Source: Amycolatopsis xylanica | Lineage (GTDB): Bacteria > Actinomycetota > Actinomycetes > Mycobacteriales > Pseudonocardiaceae | DNA: 64,000 nucleotides | Assembly (NCBI RefSeq): GCF_900107045.1 | Contig: NZ_FNON01000004.1 | Location: 372,001 to 436,000 of the forward strand | Direction: 5' to 3' | Part shown: positions 9,715-18,440 of the stretch, one piece after another | How positions within the stretch are numbered: the stretch's first letter is position 1 | Layout: each line of letters starts with the position of its first letter | Made by a program: the position numbers and the translations under genes | Notes under the pieces: generated by a model | Databases searched by the model: none | Told to the model about the DNA's origin: nothing | Seen by the model: only the letters and a program-made list of their open reading frames with translations

Positions 9715-9889
9715 CCCGACCACCACCCAGGGCAGGCACCAAGCCCCGGCTGCGGCATCCGGCGAGCCACAACCAAATCGGGCCACCGTGCCCCGGTCCG
9801 TATGGATATTTCCGCAGTGACCCACTACGCAACCCGGCCCAGGAGCGGAAATGTCCATACGGGATGGCTTGAGATCCGGCCCGGCAAAC
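9715..9889 (-). repeat. Right inverted repeat of the HNH element
   Basis: This is the reverse-complement partner of 8185-8345. GGATATTTCCGC near 9803 and GAGCGGAAATGTCC near 9843 mirror the left copy, and the match continues outward to about 9889 and inward to about 9715 with mismatches. It can also fold on itself through CCGTATGGA and TCCATACGG. It ends about 110 bp before the thioesterase start and may carry part of that gene's promoter. Confidence 0.8.
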
Positions 9890-9998
9890 CCGAATCCCAG
9901 GGCAAGCCCCGCAGCGAAGGGTCCGCTCGAGTCCTTGGCCGGTCCGCATGAGCGCCACGTCGCACACGGCCGGTCCGGCGCGTGCCATGATCGGATGC

Positions 9999-10799
9999 GT
10001 GGACACGACTTGGCTCGACGAAAGCCCGTTCCTGCGCGACCTCGGCGTCCGGTGGCACGACGGCGAGGTCGTCATGACCGTGACCGAACCCCATACCGCG
10101 CACGGCGCGCTGCACGGTGGGGCGACGGCGGCGCTCGCCTTGGCGGCCGCGCAGGCGACCATGCGGGCGGAGGATCCCGAGACCGATCCCAGCACCACGT
10201 CGCTGCACGTCACCTACGCGCGGTCGGGGCGAGGCAGCAGGTTCACCGCGGCGAGCACCACGCTGCGGCGGGCGCGGGAACTGGGGTTCCATCAGACCGA
10301 GATTCGGGACGAGGCCGGGCAGGTCATCGCGGGCGCGTCGAGCACGCTCGCCGATGGCAGGCAGGGCACCGGTGTCGCGCCCGACGCACCGGTACCGCCG
10401 GGTGACCCGGCGGTGTTCACGAAGGCCGCCGAGGCGATTCCCTTTCTGCGTGGGCGAAAGCTGCGGTTCGAGGGTGTCGGGCCCGGTGAGCTCGAGCTGA
10501 GCATGGGCCTGGCCGAGCGCAACCTCGACGCGAAGGGCCGCTTCGACGAGGGCGCGCTGGTCACGTTGATCGACATGGCGGGCACCAGCGTGCCGTGGAC
10601 GCTCGCGCGGTCTGGCAACGGTGGCGCCACGATCTCGTTGCACGCCCAGTTCCTCGGGCCGGCGCCCGCTGAGCCGGTGACCGCGCGGGCGACCGTGCGG
10701 GCGCATGACGAGCGGGTCTTCTGGACCGACATCACCGTCTTCACGACGGCCGACCGGAAGATCCACGCGTTGAGTCAGCTCGCTTACCGGTTCGCCTGA
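9999..10799 (+). CDS. PaaI-type thioesterase with two hotdog domains
   Basis: 266 residues from GTG 9999; an in-frame ATG at 9948 would add 17 residues. The sequence before GTG has no SD, which fits a leaderless start. Two hotdog folds lie in tandem. The first has HGALHGGATAALALA (about residues 35-50), the substrate-cavity helix of the PaaI/YbgC group. The second has FDEGALVTLIDMAG and SLHAQFLGPAP. The predicted activity is hydrolysis of acyl- or aryl-CoA thioesters, substrate unknown. It converges with a small minus-strand gene, 7 bp apart. Confidence 0.8.
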   Translation: MDTTWLDESPFLRDLGVRWHDGEVVMTVTEPHTAHGALHGGATAALALAAAQATMRAEDPETDPSTTSLHVTYARSGRGSRFTAASTTLRRARELGFHQTEIRDEAGQVIAGASSTLADGRQGTGVAPDAPVPPGDPAVFTKAAEAIPFLRGRKLRFEGVGPGELELSMGLAERNLDAKGRFDEGALVTLIDMAGTSVPWTLARSGNGGATISLHAQFLGPAPAEPVTARATVRAHDERVFWTDITVFTTADRKIHALSQLAYRFA

Positions 10800-10806
10800 T
10801 ACCGGT

Positions 10807-11070
10807 TCAGGCGTCTTCGGCCATGGCCGCGACCTCGGCGAGGTCGGGCGCGGCTTCGGCGAGGAAGCGCTCGACCAGCGCCAGTGGCAACGGTTCGTCG
10901 GTGTCCACCCGCACCAGGGCCGCGCCGGTGGTGCCGTCCAGGTAGGCCTCCATGACGACACCCTTGCCCGGCGTCGGCGCGACGTCCTCCAGCTCCCAGC
11001 CGAAGCCGAAGCGGGAGGTGTCGCTCCAGGTGTTGATCAGGTAATGGCGGCCGTCGTACTCCCAGCTCAT
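10807..11070 (-). CDS. Small conserved hypothetical protein
   Basis: 87 residues from ATG 11070 (MSWEYDGRHYLI); the longer version from 11109 adds non-conserved-looking sequence. It contains a small beta region (GRHYLINTWSDTSRFGFGWELED) followed by an acidic C-terminal helix. There is no SD, so it may be leaderless. It lies 17 bp downstream of the ABC-F gene on the same strand and could be cotranscribed with it. No family recognised. Confidence 0.6.
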   Translation of the reverse strand: MSWEYDGRHYLINTWSDTSRFGFGWELEDVAPTPGKGVVMEAYLDGTTGAALVRVDTDEPLPLALVERFLAEAAPDLAEVAAMAEDA

Positions 11071-11087
11071 TCCGGCATCATGCCCGG

Positions 11088-12671
11088 TCAGACCGCCAGG
11101 CGCGACCAAGATCGGGTGTCGCGCAGCAGCTGGCGGTCGTGGGTGGCGATCACGACCGCGGCCGGAGTGGCCGCGAGTGCCGCCGTCAGCTCGTCGACCA
11201 GGGTGGCCGACAGGTGGTTCGTCGGCTCGTCGAGCAGCAGCACGTGTGGCCGGGCTGCCAGCACCAGCGCCAGGTCGAGCCGCCTGCGGGCGCCGACCGA
11301 CAGTTCGCCGACCGGGCGGTGCAGGTCGTGCCGGGCCAGCAAGCCCAGCTCGCCCAAGCGTTCCGCTCCGGCGATGGCGTACAGCTGCGCCGCCGTGCGG
11401 CCGTCAGGCAGCGCCGACTCCTGGCCTAGCAAGCCGATCCGGGCATGCCGGGCCCGGCGGACCGTTCCCGTGCCGGGTTCCAGCGCACCCGCGAGCACCG
11501 CCAGTAGCGTCGACTTGCCCGCGCCGTTGGGGCCGGTGACCACGAGCCTGTCTCCGGAGTCCAATGCCAAATCGACCGGCCGATGCAGCCTGCCCGGCAC
11601 GCTCACCCCGTTGGCACGCAACAGCGTCGCGCCGGGATGGGCGGGCAGCTCGGGCATGGCGAAGCGGGCCGGTGGTGACGGGATCGCCACCACGTGCGCG
11701 GCCAGGTCTTCCTCGCGCCGGTGCACGGCACGGACGAGGCCGGGTGCGCGCGTGGCCCTGGTGTGCCTGCCGTGTCCCTTGGCGGGACGCCAGTTGTCGC
11801 GCAGGCGGTTCTGCGCGGCGGACAGGTCGTCCGCCAGGCGTTGGCGTTCGGCGAGTTGTTCGGCGTGCAGCGCCTCCCACCGGGCGCGTTCGGCCGCGCG
11901 GGCGTCGACGTACGCCGCGTAGCCGCCGCCGTACACCCTCGGCCTGCCGTCGCTGGACGGGTCGAGGTCGATGACGGTGGTGGCCACGTCGGTGAGCAGT
12001 GCCCGGTCATGGCTGACCAGCACGACCGCGCCGGGATAGGTGCGCAGCCGCTCGGTGAGGTGTTCGAGACCGGCCGCGTCGAGATGGTTGGTCGGCTCGT
12101 CGAGCACCAGCACCGCGTGGCCCGCGCCGAGCAGGCAGGCCAGCCGTACGCGGTGACGTTGCCCGACCGAGAGCGTGCCGAGCGGCCGGTCGCGGTCGCT
12201 GACGGCGTTCAACGCGGCGAGCGAGACCTCGACTCGCCGGTCGGCGTCCCACGCGTCGAGCGCTTCGACCTCCGCGAGCGCGGCGGTGTAGGCGTCGTCC
12301 GCGCCGGGACGGCCGTCGGCGAGCGCGTCGGTCGCGCTTTCGAGCCTGGCCAGCGCGCCGCGGACGGCGGACAGTTCCAGGTCGATCAGCGCGCCGACGG
12401 TTTCCGTCGCGTCGAGCGGGATTTGCTGGTCGGCGACGCCGAGCGAACCGGCGCGGTGCACTTCGCCGCGGTCGGCGGGCAGGTCCCCGGCGAGCACGCG
12501 GAGCAAGGTGGTCTTGCCGCGGCCGTTCTCGCCGACCACGGCGACCTTGTCACCGGCGGCCGCGACCAGGTCGACCCCGGTGAGCACCGGCCGTCCGCCG
12601 AAGGAGAGGTGCACGTCGGACACGCGGACATGCGCCGCGCGGGCAGGGGCAAGCGAAAGGTGAGACGGCAT
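11088..12671 (-). CDS. ABC-F family ATPase, possible antibiotic ribosomal-protection factor
   Basis: 527 residues with two ABC ATPase domains and no transmembrane segments, the ABC-F layout. Domain 1 has Walker A GENGRGKTT, signature LSVGQRHRV and Walker B VLVLDEPTNHLD. Domain 2 has Walker A GPNGAGKST, signature LSVGARRRL and VLLLDEPTNHLS. The linker between them is charged (RAAERARWEALHAEQLAERQ). ABC-F proteins bind the ribosomal E site; the ARE subgroup dislodges antibiotics. The start ATG 12671 follows SD AGAGGA by 9 bases. The 5' leader carries a seven-codon ORF and a structure masking that SD, which is typical of drug-inducible ARE genes. Drug class cannot be assigned. Confidence 0.88.
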   Translation of the reverse strand: MPSHLSLAPARAAHVRVSDVHLSFGGRPVLTGVDLVAAAGDKVAVVGENGRGKTTLLRVLAGDLPADRGEVHRAGSLGVADQQIPLDATETVGALIDLELSAVRGALARLESATDALADGRPGADDAYTAALAEVEALDAWDADRRVEVSLAALNAVSDRDRPLGTLSVGQRHRVRLACLLGAGHAVLVLDEPTNHLDAAGLEHLTERLRTYPGAVVLVSHDRALLTDVATTVIDLDPSSDGRPRVYGGGYAAYVDARAAERARWEALHAEQLAERQRLADDLSAAQNRLRDNWRPAKGHGRHTRATRAPGLVRAVHRREEDLAAHVVAIPSPPARFAMPELPAHPGATLLRANGVSVPGRLHRPVDLALDSGDRLVVTGPNGAGKSTLLAVLAGALEPGTGTVRRARHARIGLLGQESALPDGRTAAQLYAIAGAERLGELGLLARHDLHRPVGELSVGARRRLDLALVLAARPHVLLLDEPTNHLSATLVDELTAALAATPAAVVIATHDRQLLRDTRSWSRLAV

Positions 12672-12680
12672 GAAAGAAAG

Positions 12681-12760
12681 TCCTCTGAATGAAAAAGATG
12701 CGCTGACAGGACGAACCAGGCGCCATGGCGCCGGAGAGGTGGTTCTCGTCCCTCAGAGGA
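12681..12760 (-). promoter_or_regulatory. Leader attenuator sequestering the ABC-F Shine-Dalgarno
   Basis: In the transcript the SD region TCAGAGGA (plus-strand 12681-12688) is an exact 8-bp complement of TCCTCTGA (12753-12760), which spans the last codons and stop of the leader peptide. Between them lies a second hairpin, 12709-12718 with 12740-12751, capped by GGCGCCATGGCGCC (12719-12732). A ribosome held on the leader ORF would cover TCCTCTGA and free the SD. This is inferred from sequence pairing only. Confidence 0.7.
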
Positions 12761-12776
12761 AGAACAGCTGCATCAT
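12753..12776 (-). CDS. Leader peptide MMQLFFL of the ABC-F gene
   Basis: ATG 12776 to TGA 12753 encodes seven residues, Met-Met-Gln-Leu-Phe-Phe-Leu. A -10-like TAGGGT at 12789-12784 places the transcript start at or next to the ATG, so the leader is probably translated leaderless. The run of Leu/Phe codons ends in the sequence that pairs with the downstream SD. Short hydrophobic leader ORFs of this kind regulate several ARE ABC-F and erm genes by drug-induced stalling. It is too short for gene finders. Confidence 0.6.
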   Translation of the reverse strand: MMQLFFL

Positions 12777-12827
12777 GATCACGACCCTAGACGACGCGCA
12801 TCCCCGCTGTCGCGCGAATTAAAAGGA

Positions 12828-12873
12828 GTCGTGAGTGTTTAGACCGGTTAGAACCGGCCGGAACACTCACGAC
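12828..12873. repeat. GTCGTGAGTGTT-type palindromic repeat, copy 2 (carries a gene stop)
   Basis: Arms are GTCGTGAGTGTT and AACACTCACGAC around a core ACCGG-TTAGAA-CCGG. On the minus strand the right arm supplies TCG-TGA, the last codon and stop of the O-methyltransferase. It lies upstream of the ABC-F leader promoter and probably insulates the two units. Confidence 0.88.
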
Positions 12874-13865
12874 CCTTGCGCGAGGCGGAACTCGAGGAGG
12901 TTGCGCTGGTCGGTGAGGGCGACCGTCGACTGGAGGACCAGGCCGTGTGCCGAGGCGAGGTCGCGGAACTCGTCGACGCGGCGTTCGCGGCCGCCGAAGA
13001 TCGCGAGCATGGCCAGGTCGAACTCGGTGTTGTCCTGCCGCCCGCCGAGCGCCTCGATCACCAGGATGCGGCCGGCGGGAGCGCAAGCCTCCACGCACCG
13101 GGCCAGGATGCGGTGCGCGTCGCGATCGTCCCAGTCGTGCAGGATGTCGCACAGCAGATAGGCGTCAGCACCGGCGGGAAGCGGATCGAAGAAGCTGGAC
13201 GCGGTCACCTGCGCCCGATCTTCGACCTGGTGCGCGGCGAACGTGCGCACGGCCTCGGTGGCGGTCGGATCGAGGTCGACCAGGTGTCCGCGCAGCGAGT
13301 CATGCGCGACCAGGATCGCCGCGAGCAAGCTGCCATGGCCGCCACCGACATCGACGATCGTCGTGAACCGGCCCCAGTCGAAACCCGCCACGAGTCCGGG
13401 GATCTGCTCGCGGAAGCGGTGGGTCATCTGTTCGTCGAACGACGCTCGCAGATGCGGCTGCTGGGCGAGGTCGGTCCAAAAATCCTGCCCGAAGCGGCGC
13501 GTGTAGCCGGGCTCGCCGGTGGTGACGCTGTGCAGGAGTTCGGCGAACGCCATCTCGGCGCGGCCGCCCGCCATGTCCAAATGCAAGAAGTTGGTCAAGC
13601 CGTTGCCCGCGTCCGAGTACAGCGTCGCGCCGAAATCGGTGGTGCGGTAGCCGGTCGACGTGCGCTCGACGATCCCGAGCGACGTGAGATGGCCGAGCAG
13701 GAGTTCGAGCGGCACCGGCGCCACACCGAGATCGGCCGCGACCTGGCCGACGGTCGCGCCGTCGCCACGCAGCCGGTCCGGCAGGCCCAGTGTCACCGCG
13801 ACGCGCAGCGCCATCGGGGTCGCCAGGCCTGCCAGGTTCCGGATCTTGGCTACGTGATCATTCAC
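12867..13865 (-). CDS. SAM-dependent O-methyltransferase (acetylserotonin/type 2 family)
   Basis: 332 residues from GTG 13865, 24 bp after the GH43-like gene stop. An N-terminal winged-helix dimerisation domain (LGLPDRL, LGVAPVPLELLLGHLTSLGIV) precedes a Rossmann domain with motif I VDVGGGHGSLLA and LCDILHDWDD, the region holding the catalytic His of this family. It resembles small-molecule O-methyltransferases of natural-product pathways. No pathway genes adjoin it. As the last gene after three propeller proteins it may be cotranscribed with them. PLL-family lectins are known to bind O-methylated glycans, so a link is conceivable but speculative. The stop is supplied by the palindrome at 12828-12873. 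Confidence 0.85.
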   Translation of the reverse strand: MNDHVAKIRNLAGLATPMALRVAVTLGLPDRLRGDGATVGQVAADLGVAPVPLELLLGHLTSLGIVERTSTGYRTTDFGATLYSDAGNGLTNFLHLDMAGGRAEMAFAELLHSVTTGEPGYTRRFGQDFWTDLAQQPHLRASFDEQMTHRFREQIPGLVAGFDWGRFTTIVDVGGGHGSLLAAILVAHDSLRGHLVDLDPTATEAVRTFAAHQVEDRAQVTASSFFDPLPAGADAYLLCDILHDWDDRDAHRILARCVEACAPAGRILVIEALGGRQDNTEFDLAMLAIFGGRERRVDEFRDLASAHGLVLQSTVALTDQRNLLEFRLAQGS

Positions 13866-13888
13866 GACTGTCGAGGGTTCCAGCTGTG

Positions 13889-15793
13889 TCAACCGATTAA
13901 CGGCCCGCCCGCCGGCGCCCACGCGGACCAGCCGCCGCTCGGGGTGACCTGATAACGCCCGTACAGCATGCGGCCACCGGAGAGGATGTCGATCCGGCCG
14001 TCGGCGTTGGTGCCGAAGCCGGAACCCACCGCGCCCGCCCCGAACGTCTCCCACGCCGACCAGCCGGTGCCGTTCTCCCAGCGGTGCTCGGTGGTGATCC
14101 CGTTGGCGGCGAACACTTCCAGCCTGCCATCGGCGTTGCGTCCGATGTGGACACGGGCGCCAGGCGGCCCGCCGAACGCGGTCCAGCCGGTCCACTCCCC
14201 CGCCACCTGGGTTCGCCGCGACGTGCCCGCCGCGCCACCCGCGATCAGTTCCAAAGCACCGTCCGGGCGCCGGTTGAGCGCCAGATGCGCGACGCCGGGC
14301 ACGGTGCCGAACGGCTCGAACGCCCGCCACCCGCCGCTGGGCACGTCCTGCTTTCGGCGCTGTACCGTGCCGTTGGCGGCGGCGATCACCTCAAGGCGGC
14401 CGGTCGCGTCGAGACCGGTGGCGAGCACCGAATCGGCGGGTCCGCCGAACGGCTCCCAGCCCATCCACGCCCCACCCGCCTGCCAGCGGTGGAAGATGCC
14501 TTCCGATCCGCTCGCGAAGACCTCAAGGCGGCCATCGGCGTTCTGGGCGACCGTCAGATCATGCGCGGCCGTGCCGAAGTTTTCCCAGCCCTGCCAGACA
14601 TTCGGCGCCGATTGGCTCCGATGGTCCACCCGGCCCTCCCCCAAGGCGAACAGCTCCAGCCGCCCGTCGAGGTCGCGGGCCGCGGACAGCGTCGCGAATT
14701 TCGGTCCTCCGAAAGGAAACCAGTCCGACCATGGTCCATTGCGGACGGTCTGGTAGCGCGACCATACCTGGTCCGGCCCGCCCGCGAACGCCTCTTGCCT
14801 GCCGTCCGCGCCGGACACGAGCACCACCCGGCCGCTCGGATCCGAACTCGCGTCGGCCGCGTACCGGCTGCTCCCGGTGCCGAAGTCCAGCTCCGCCAGC
14901 CACACTCCGCGCTGGCCCCACCCGGCATGGCTGACCCACCATTTGCCGTCGGTGTTCACTAGCTCGGCGGCATGGCTGAACACGTGGCCGGACAGCTGAT
15001 CGGCCGAGAACCTGAACGGATCGTTGCTGGTGAACACATCCGTGCCGACGTACCCACCGCGCGGGCCGAGGAACAGGTGCCACGCGCCCGCCTCGAATAC
15101 CACGAACGGCGACTCGGTGTTCCCGCCGCCGAAGCCGCGTGACGGGTCGGTGAACGCGATCGACCGCGCGCTCCAGTGCACCAGATCGGCGCTCGTCCGG
15201 TAGGCCACCACGTGGTTCCCGCCGCCGGGATCGCTGGTCGCGGTGTAGTACATGACCCACTGCCCGCCGATCCGCACCACATACGGGTCCCGCGCGACCG
15301 CGCCGTCGCGGAACAGCGGCCCGCTCGGCAGCCGCGTCCAGGTGAACAGGTCGGTCGACGTCGCCAGGTTGATCGCGTGCCGGGCTCCGTCGGCGCCTCC
15401 GCCCGCGTAGAACATGTAGTACGTCGAGCCGTTCTTGATCACGTGCGGCGCCCACAGGTGGGTTTCGCCGTACGCGGGATCGGTCTCCAGCACGGGAGCC
15501 TGCTTCGTCCACGGGCCGGTCAGACTCGGCGCGGTGGCGTGGGCGAACGTGTCCTCGTCGTCGTCGACCGCGGGTTCGGCGTGCGTGATGCCGAACAGGT
15601 GCCAGGTGCCCCGCGCGTCCTGGATGAAGGTGTGGTCGTTGATGTACCACGCCTGGTCGTCGCTCGGGTCGTAGATCTTCACGAACGGTGTGGCCCCGGT
15701 CTGCCCGGACGGTTCGGCGGCCGCCGCAGGCGGTGCCGCCCCCACGAGGACCGTGAGGACGAGCACCGCCAGCAGCGTGTGGACGCGGGTCAT
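13889..15793 (-). CDS. Secreted GH43-like glycosidase with C-terminal seven-bladed lectin-type propeller
   Basis: 634 residues from ATG 15793, which overlaps the upstream stop by 4 bp (ATGA), so it is translationally coupled. Signal peptide about residues 1-26. Residues 35-330 have GH43-type features: DHTFI with D53, HLWAPHV, RDPYVV with D168, and ESPFV with E226, fitting the three acidic residues of the family. Residues about 335-634 form seven repeats with DGRLE-F and paired Trp (W..W) signatures, as in PLL-type fucose-binding propellers. It is a predicted exported glycan-binding glycosidase. Propeller blades are more divergent here than in the two sister proteins upstream. Confidence 0.85.
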   Translation of the reverse strand: MTRVHTLLAVLVLTVLVGAAPPAAAAEPSGQTGATPFVKIYDPSDDQAWYINDHTFIQDARGTWHLFGITHAEPAVDDDEDTFAHATAPSLTGPWTKQAPVLETDPAYGETHLWAPHVIKNGSTYYMFYAGGGADGARHAINLATSTDLFTWTRLPSGPLFRDGAVARDPYVVRIGGQWVMYYTATSDPGGGNHVVAYRTSADLVHWSARSIAFTDPSRGFGGGNTESPFVVFEAGAWHLFLGPRGGYVGTDVFTSNDPFRFSADQLSGHVFSHAAELVNTDGKWWVSHAGWGQRGVWLAELDFGTGSSRYAADASSDPSGRVVLVSGADGRQEAFAGGPDQVWSRYQTVRNGPWSDWFPFGGPKFATLSAARDLDGRLELFALGEGRVDHRSQSAPNVWQGWENFGTAAHDLTVAQNADGRLEVFASGSEGIFHRWQAGGAWMGWEPFGGPADSVLATGLDATGRLEVIAAANGTVQRRKQDVPSGGWRAFEPFGTVPGVAHLALNRRPDGALELIAGGAAGTSRRTQVAGEWTGWTAFGGPPGARVHIGRNADGRLEVFAANGITTEHRWENGTGWSAWETFGAGAVGSGFGTNADGRIDILSGGRMLYGRYQVTPSGGWSAWAPAGGPLIG

Positions 15794-17445
15794 CCGACCG
15801 CCGGGCCGGAACCGTTGAGCCAGCCCCATTCCGACCAGGTGCTGAACCCGGTCTGCCAGCGGTGATAGACGCCGGCCTGGCTCGTGCCGAAGACCTCGAT
15901 CCGGCCGTCAGCGTTGTTGCCGGCGGCGACTTCCGTGCCGCCGGTGCCGAAGTTCTCCCACGCCGAGAACGCCGCGTTCGGGCGGCCCTGCCAGGTGTGG
16001 CTCGCGGTGGAGGCGTTGACCGCGAACAGTTCGATGCGGCCGTCGACCGAGCGCGACGTGGCCAGCTCGGCGTTGGTGATCGTGCCGGAGCCCTCCCAGC
16101 CGGACCACGCGGTCGGGCTGGTCTGCCAGCGATGGAACACGCCGCTCGCGTTGGACGCGAAGACGTCGAGCCTGCCGTCCTGGTTGTAGCTGACGGTCAC
16201 GTCGTGCCCGCCGGTGCCGAAGTTCTCCCAGGACGACCAGGCACCGTTGACCCCGGTCTGCCACAGGTGCTCGAACGTCGCGTCGGACAGCGCGAACACC
16301 TCGAGCCGCCCGTCCGGCGCGTTCTCCACGGCCAGCCGCGAGTTGACCGGTCCGCCGAAGGTGCCCTCCCAGCCAGACCAGCCGCCGTTCGGCGCGGTCT
16401 GCCAGCGGTGGAACACGCCACTGCCGTTGGACGCGAAGACCTCGATGCGGCCGTCGGCGTTGTTGCCCGCGGCGACCCGGTAGCCACCGGTGCCGAAGTT
16501 GGCCCACGAGGACCAGTTCCCGCTCGGCGCCGTCTGCCACATGTGGTCGAGAGTGCTGTCCGACAAGGCGAACAGCTCGAGCCTGCCGTCGGCGTTCGCG
16601 GCGATCGTCAGCTGCGCGTTCCGCGGCCCGCCCTCGGCACGCCACGTCGACCAGCCGGCGTTCGGGTCGGTCTGCCAGGAGTGGTAGACGCCGTCGGCGC
16701 CCGCCGCGAAGGCCTCCAGCCTGCCGTCCGCCGAGCGCCCGGTCACCACGCGGCCGTTGCCGAACGGGTGCTTCGGGCCGCCGCCCATGCCGGTCCACAA
16801 CGCGTTGACGATCGTCGTCGCGTCGCCCGCCTCGACGCCGTAGAGGTAGCGGAGGTCTTCACGCGGGCGCTGCACGTCGGCGGCGACCTCGCCGATCGGC
16901 GCGTTGTTCCAGGAACCGTTGGGGTAGAACTGCTGCATCACGTCGAGGAACTTGTTGGTCGCGTGCACCGGGTCCATGCACTCGGCGGGTGAACCCCAGC
17001 CCTGCGACGGGCGCTGCTGGAACAGGCCGACCGAGTCGTAGTCGACGGCCTCGCTGTAGTTGTTGATGCTCGACTCGACGATGATCGTGGCGACCGCGAT
17101 CGCCGCGGCCTTTTCGTTGAGGCCACGGGCTTTCACGGCCTGCGTGACGACGCGCGCGCACGAGACCTTGTAGCCGTTCATGTACCCGGCCATCTTGTTG
17201 CGCAGCTGCGGGTTGAGCTGATCGGCCATGATCCCGTCGGACGCCGACGGGCCGGCCGGGTCGCACGGCACGGTCGGGATGGCCATGCCCCTGGCCGAGC
17301 CGACCTCGGGTGAGTCGCCCGGCTGGTCGCCGACCGGGCCGGGGATGGGTGGCGGCGCGGCGAGCGCGCCGGTGGTGGTGCCGATGACCGCCGCCGCGGC
17401 GAGCGCGACGCCGATCGCGGCGCGCGTCAAACTACGTCTCTTCAT
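15790..17445 (-). CDS. Secreted lysozyme-like peptidoglycan hydrolase with seven-bladed lectin-type propeller
   Basis: 551 residues from ATG 17445 with SD AAGGAAA. Signal peptide about 1-30. Residues 75-230 match the actinomycete lysozyme-like module: AIAVATIIVESSINNY with candidate acid E124, then DSVGLFQQRPSQGWG and VHATNKFLDVM. Residues 245-551 form seven propeller blades (DGRIEVFASNGSGVFHRWQT type). The product is probably exported and acts on peptidoglycan or another glycan, with the propeller tethering it to a sugar. It is the middle gene of a three-gene run: 25 bp after the NlpC/P60-like gene and overlapping the GH43-like gene by 4 bp. Confidence 0.85.
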   Translation of the reverse strand: MKRRSLTRAAIGVALAAAAVIGTTTGALAAPPPIPGPVGDQPGDSPEVGSARGMAIPTVPCDPAGPSASDGIMADQLNPQLRNKMAGYMNGYKVSCARVVTQAVKARGLNEKAAAIAVATIIVESSINNYSEAVDYDSVGLFQQRPSQGWGSPAECMDPVHATNKFLDVMQQFYPNGSWNNAPIGEVAADVQRPREDLRYLYGVEAGDATTIVNALWTGMGGGPKHPFGNGRVVTGRSADGRLEAFAAGADGVYHSWQTDPNAGWSTWRAEGGPRNAQLTIAANADGRLELFALSDSTLDHMWQTAPSGNWSSWANFGTGGYRVAAGNNADGRIEVFASNGSGVFHRWQTAPNGGWSGWEGTFGGPVNSRLAVENAPDGRLEVFALSDATFEHLWQTGVNGAWSSWENFGTGGHDVTVSYNQDGRLDVFASNASGVFHRWQTSPTAWSGWEGSGTITNAELATSRSVDGRIELFAVNASTASHTWQGRPNAAFSAWENFGTGGTEVAAGNNADGRIEVFGTSQAGVYHRWQTGFSTWSEWGWLNGSGPAVG

Positions 17446-18440
17446 GTGTTTTCCTTGTGTGCGAAGGGAATTAGCGGATCGCTGGTCCTGCGGAATCCTT
17501 GAGCCAGCCCCACCCGGACCAGTCGGCGAAGCCGGTCTGCCAGCGGTGGAAGACACCCGCGCCGCTCGACGCGAAGACCTCGATCCGGCCGTCCGCGTTG
17601 TGGCCTGCGTTGATCTCGGTGCCGCCGGTGCCGAAGTTGTCCCAAGCCGAATAGGGCGCGTTGGGGTTCGTCTGCCAGGTGTGGCTCGCGGTGGCGCCGT
17701 TGACGGCGAACACCTCGACCCGGCCGTCGACCGAGCGGTCCGAGGTCAGCTCGGAGTTCGCCGGGCCGCCGCCGGTCCCCTCCCAGCCCGACCAGCTGGA
17801 GAACCCGGTCTGCCAGCGGTGGAACACGCCGTTGGCGTTGGACGCGAACGCCTCCAGTCGGCCGTCGGTGTTGTGGTTGACGGTCAGGTCGTGCCCGCCG
17901 GTGCCGAAGTTCTCCCAGGACGACCAGGCGCCGTTGACCCCGGTCTGCCACAGGTGCTCGAACGTCGAGTCCGACAGCGCGAAGACCTCGAGCCTGCCGT
18001 CGAGCGCCGACTCCATCGCCAGCCGCGAGTTCGCCGGGCCGCCGAGGGTGCCTTCCCAGCCCGACCAGCCGCCGTTCGGGGAGGTCTGCCAGCGGTGGAA
18101 GACGCCGCTGCCGTTCGACGCGAACACCTCGATCCGGCCGTCCGCGTTGGCGCCGGCGGCGACCCGGTAGCCACCGGTGCCGAAGTTCTCCCAGTTCGAC
18201 CAGGTCCCGCTCGGCGAGTTCTGCCAGATGTGGTCGAAGGTGCCGTCCGACAGCGCGAACAGCTCGAGCCTGCCGTCGGCGTTCGGCGCGATCGCGAGCT
18301 GGGCGTTACGCGGCCCGCCCTTGAACTCCCACGCCGACCAGCCGGCGTTCGGCTCGGTCTGCCACGAGTGATAGACGCCGTCGGCGCCCGCCGCGAAGGT
18401 CTCCATCCGGCCGTCGGCCGAGCGGCCGCTCACCACGCGG
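15796..18440 (-). repeat. Intergenic-scale protein-coding repeats: two near-identical propeller blocks
   Basis: Blocks 15796-16760 and 17474-18440 encode the propellers of adjacent genes and are highly similar at both DNA and protein level. Each contains seven units of about 47 codons, so the region carries both short-range (about 140 bp) and long-range (about 1.68 kb) repetition. The similarity suggests recent duplication or gene conversion and could promote recombination or assembly collapse. Confidence 0.75.

Larger units (their letters stand above)
8185..9889. mobile_element. Putative inverted-repeat-bounded DUF222/HNH element
   Basis: A single HNH nuclease gene (8384-9676) is enclosed by long imperfect inverted repeats, 8185-8345 and 9715-9889. 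This is the layout expected of a small mobile or mobilised unit. DUF222/HNH genes are known in actinobacteria as dispersed repeats (REP13E12 in mycobacteria). No target-site duplication was identified by eye and no transposase is present, so mobility is inferred. It lies between the MFS and thioesterase genes without breaking either. Confidence 0.5.

Noticed and set aside
15796..18440. Regular repeats first considered as a CRISPR-like or satellite array
   Set aside because: The periodicity of about 140 bp matches in-frame propeller blades encoded by the minus strand; there are no spacers.
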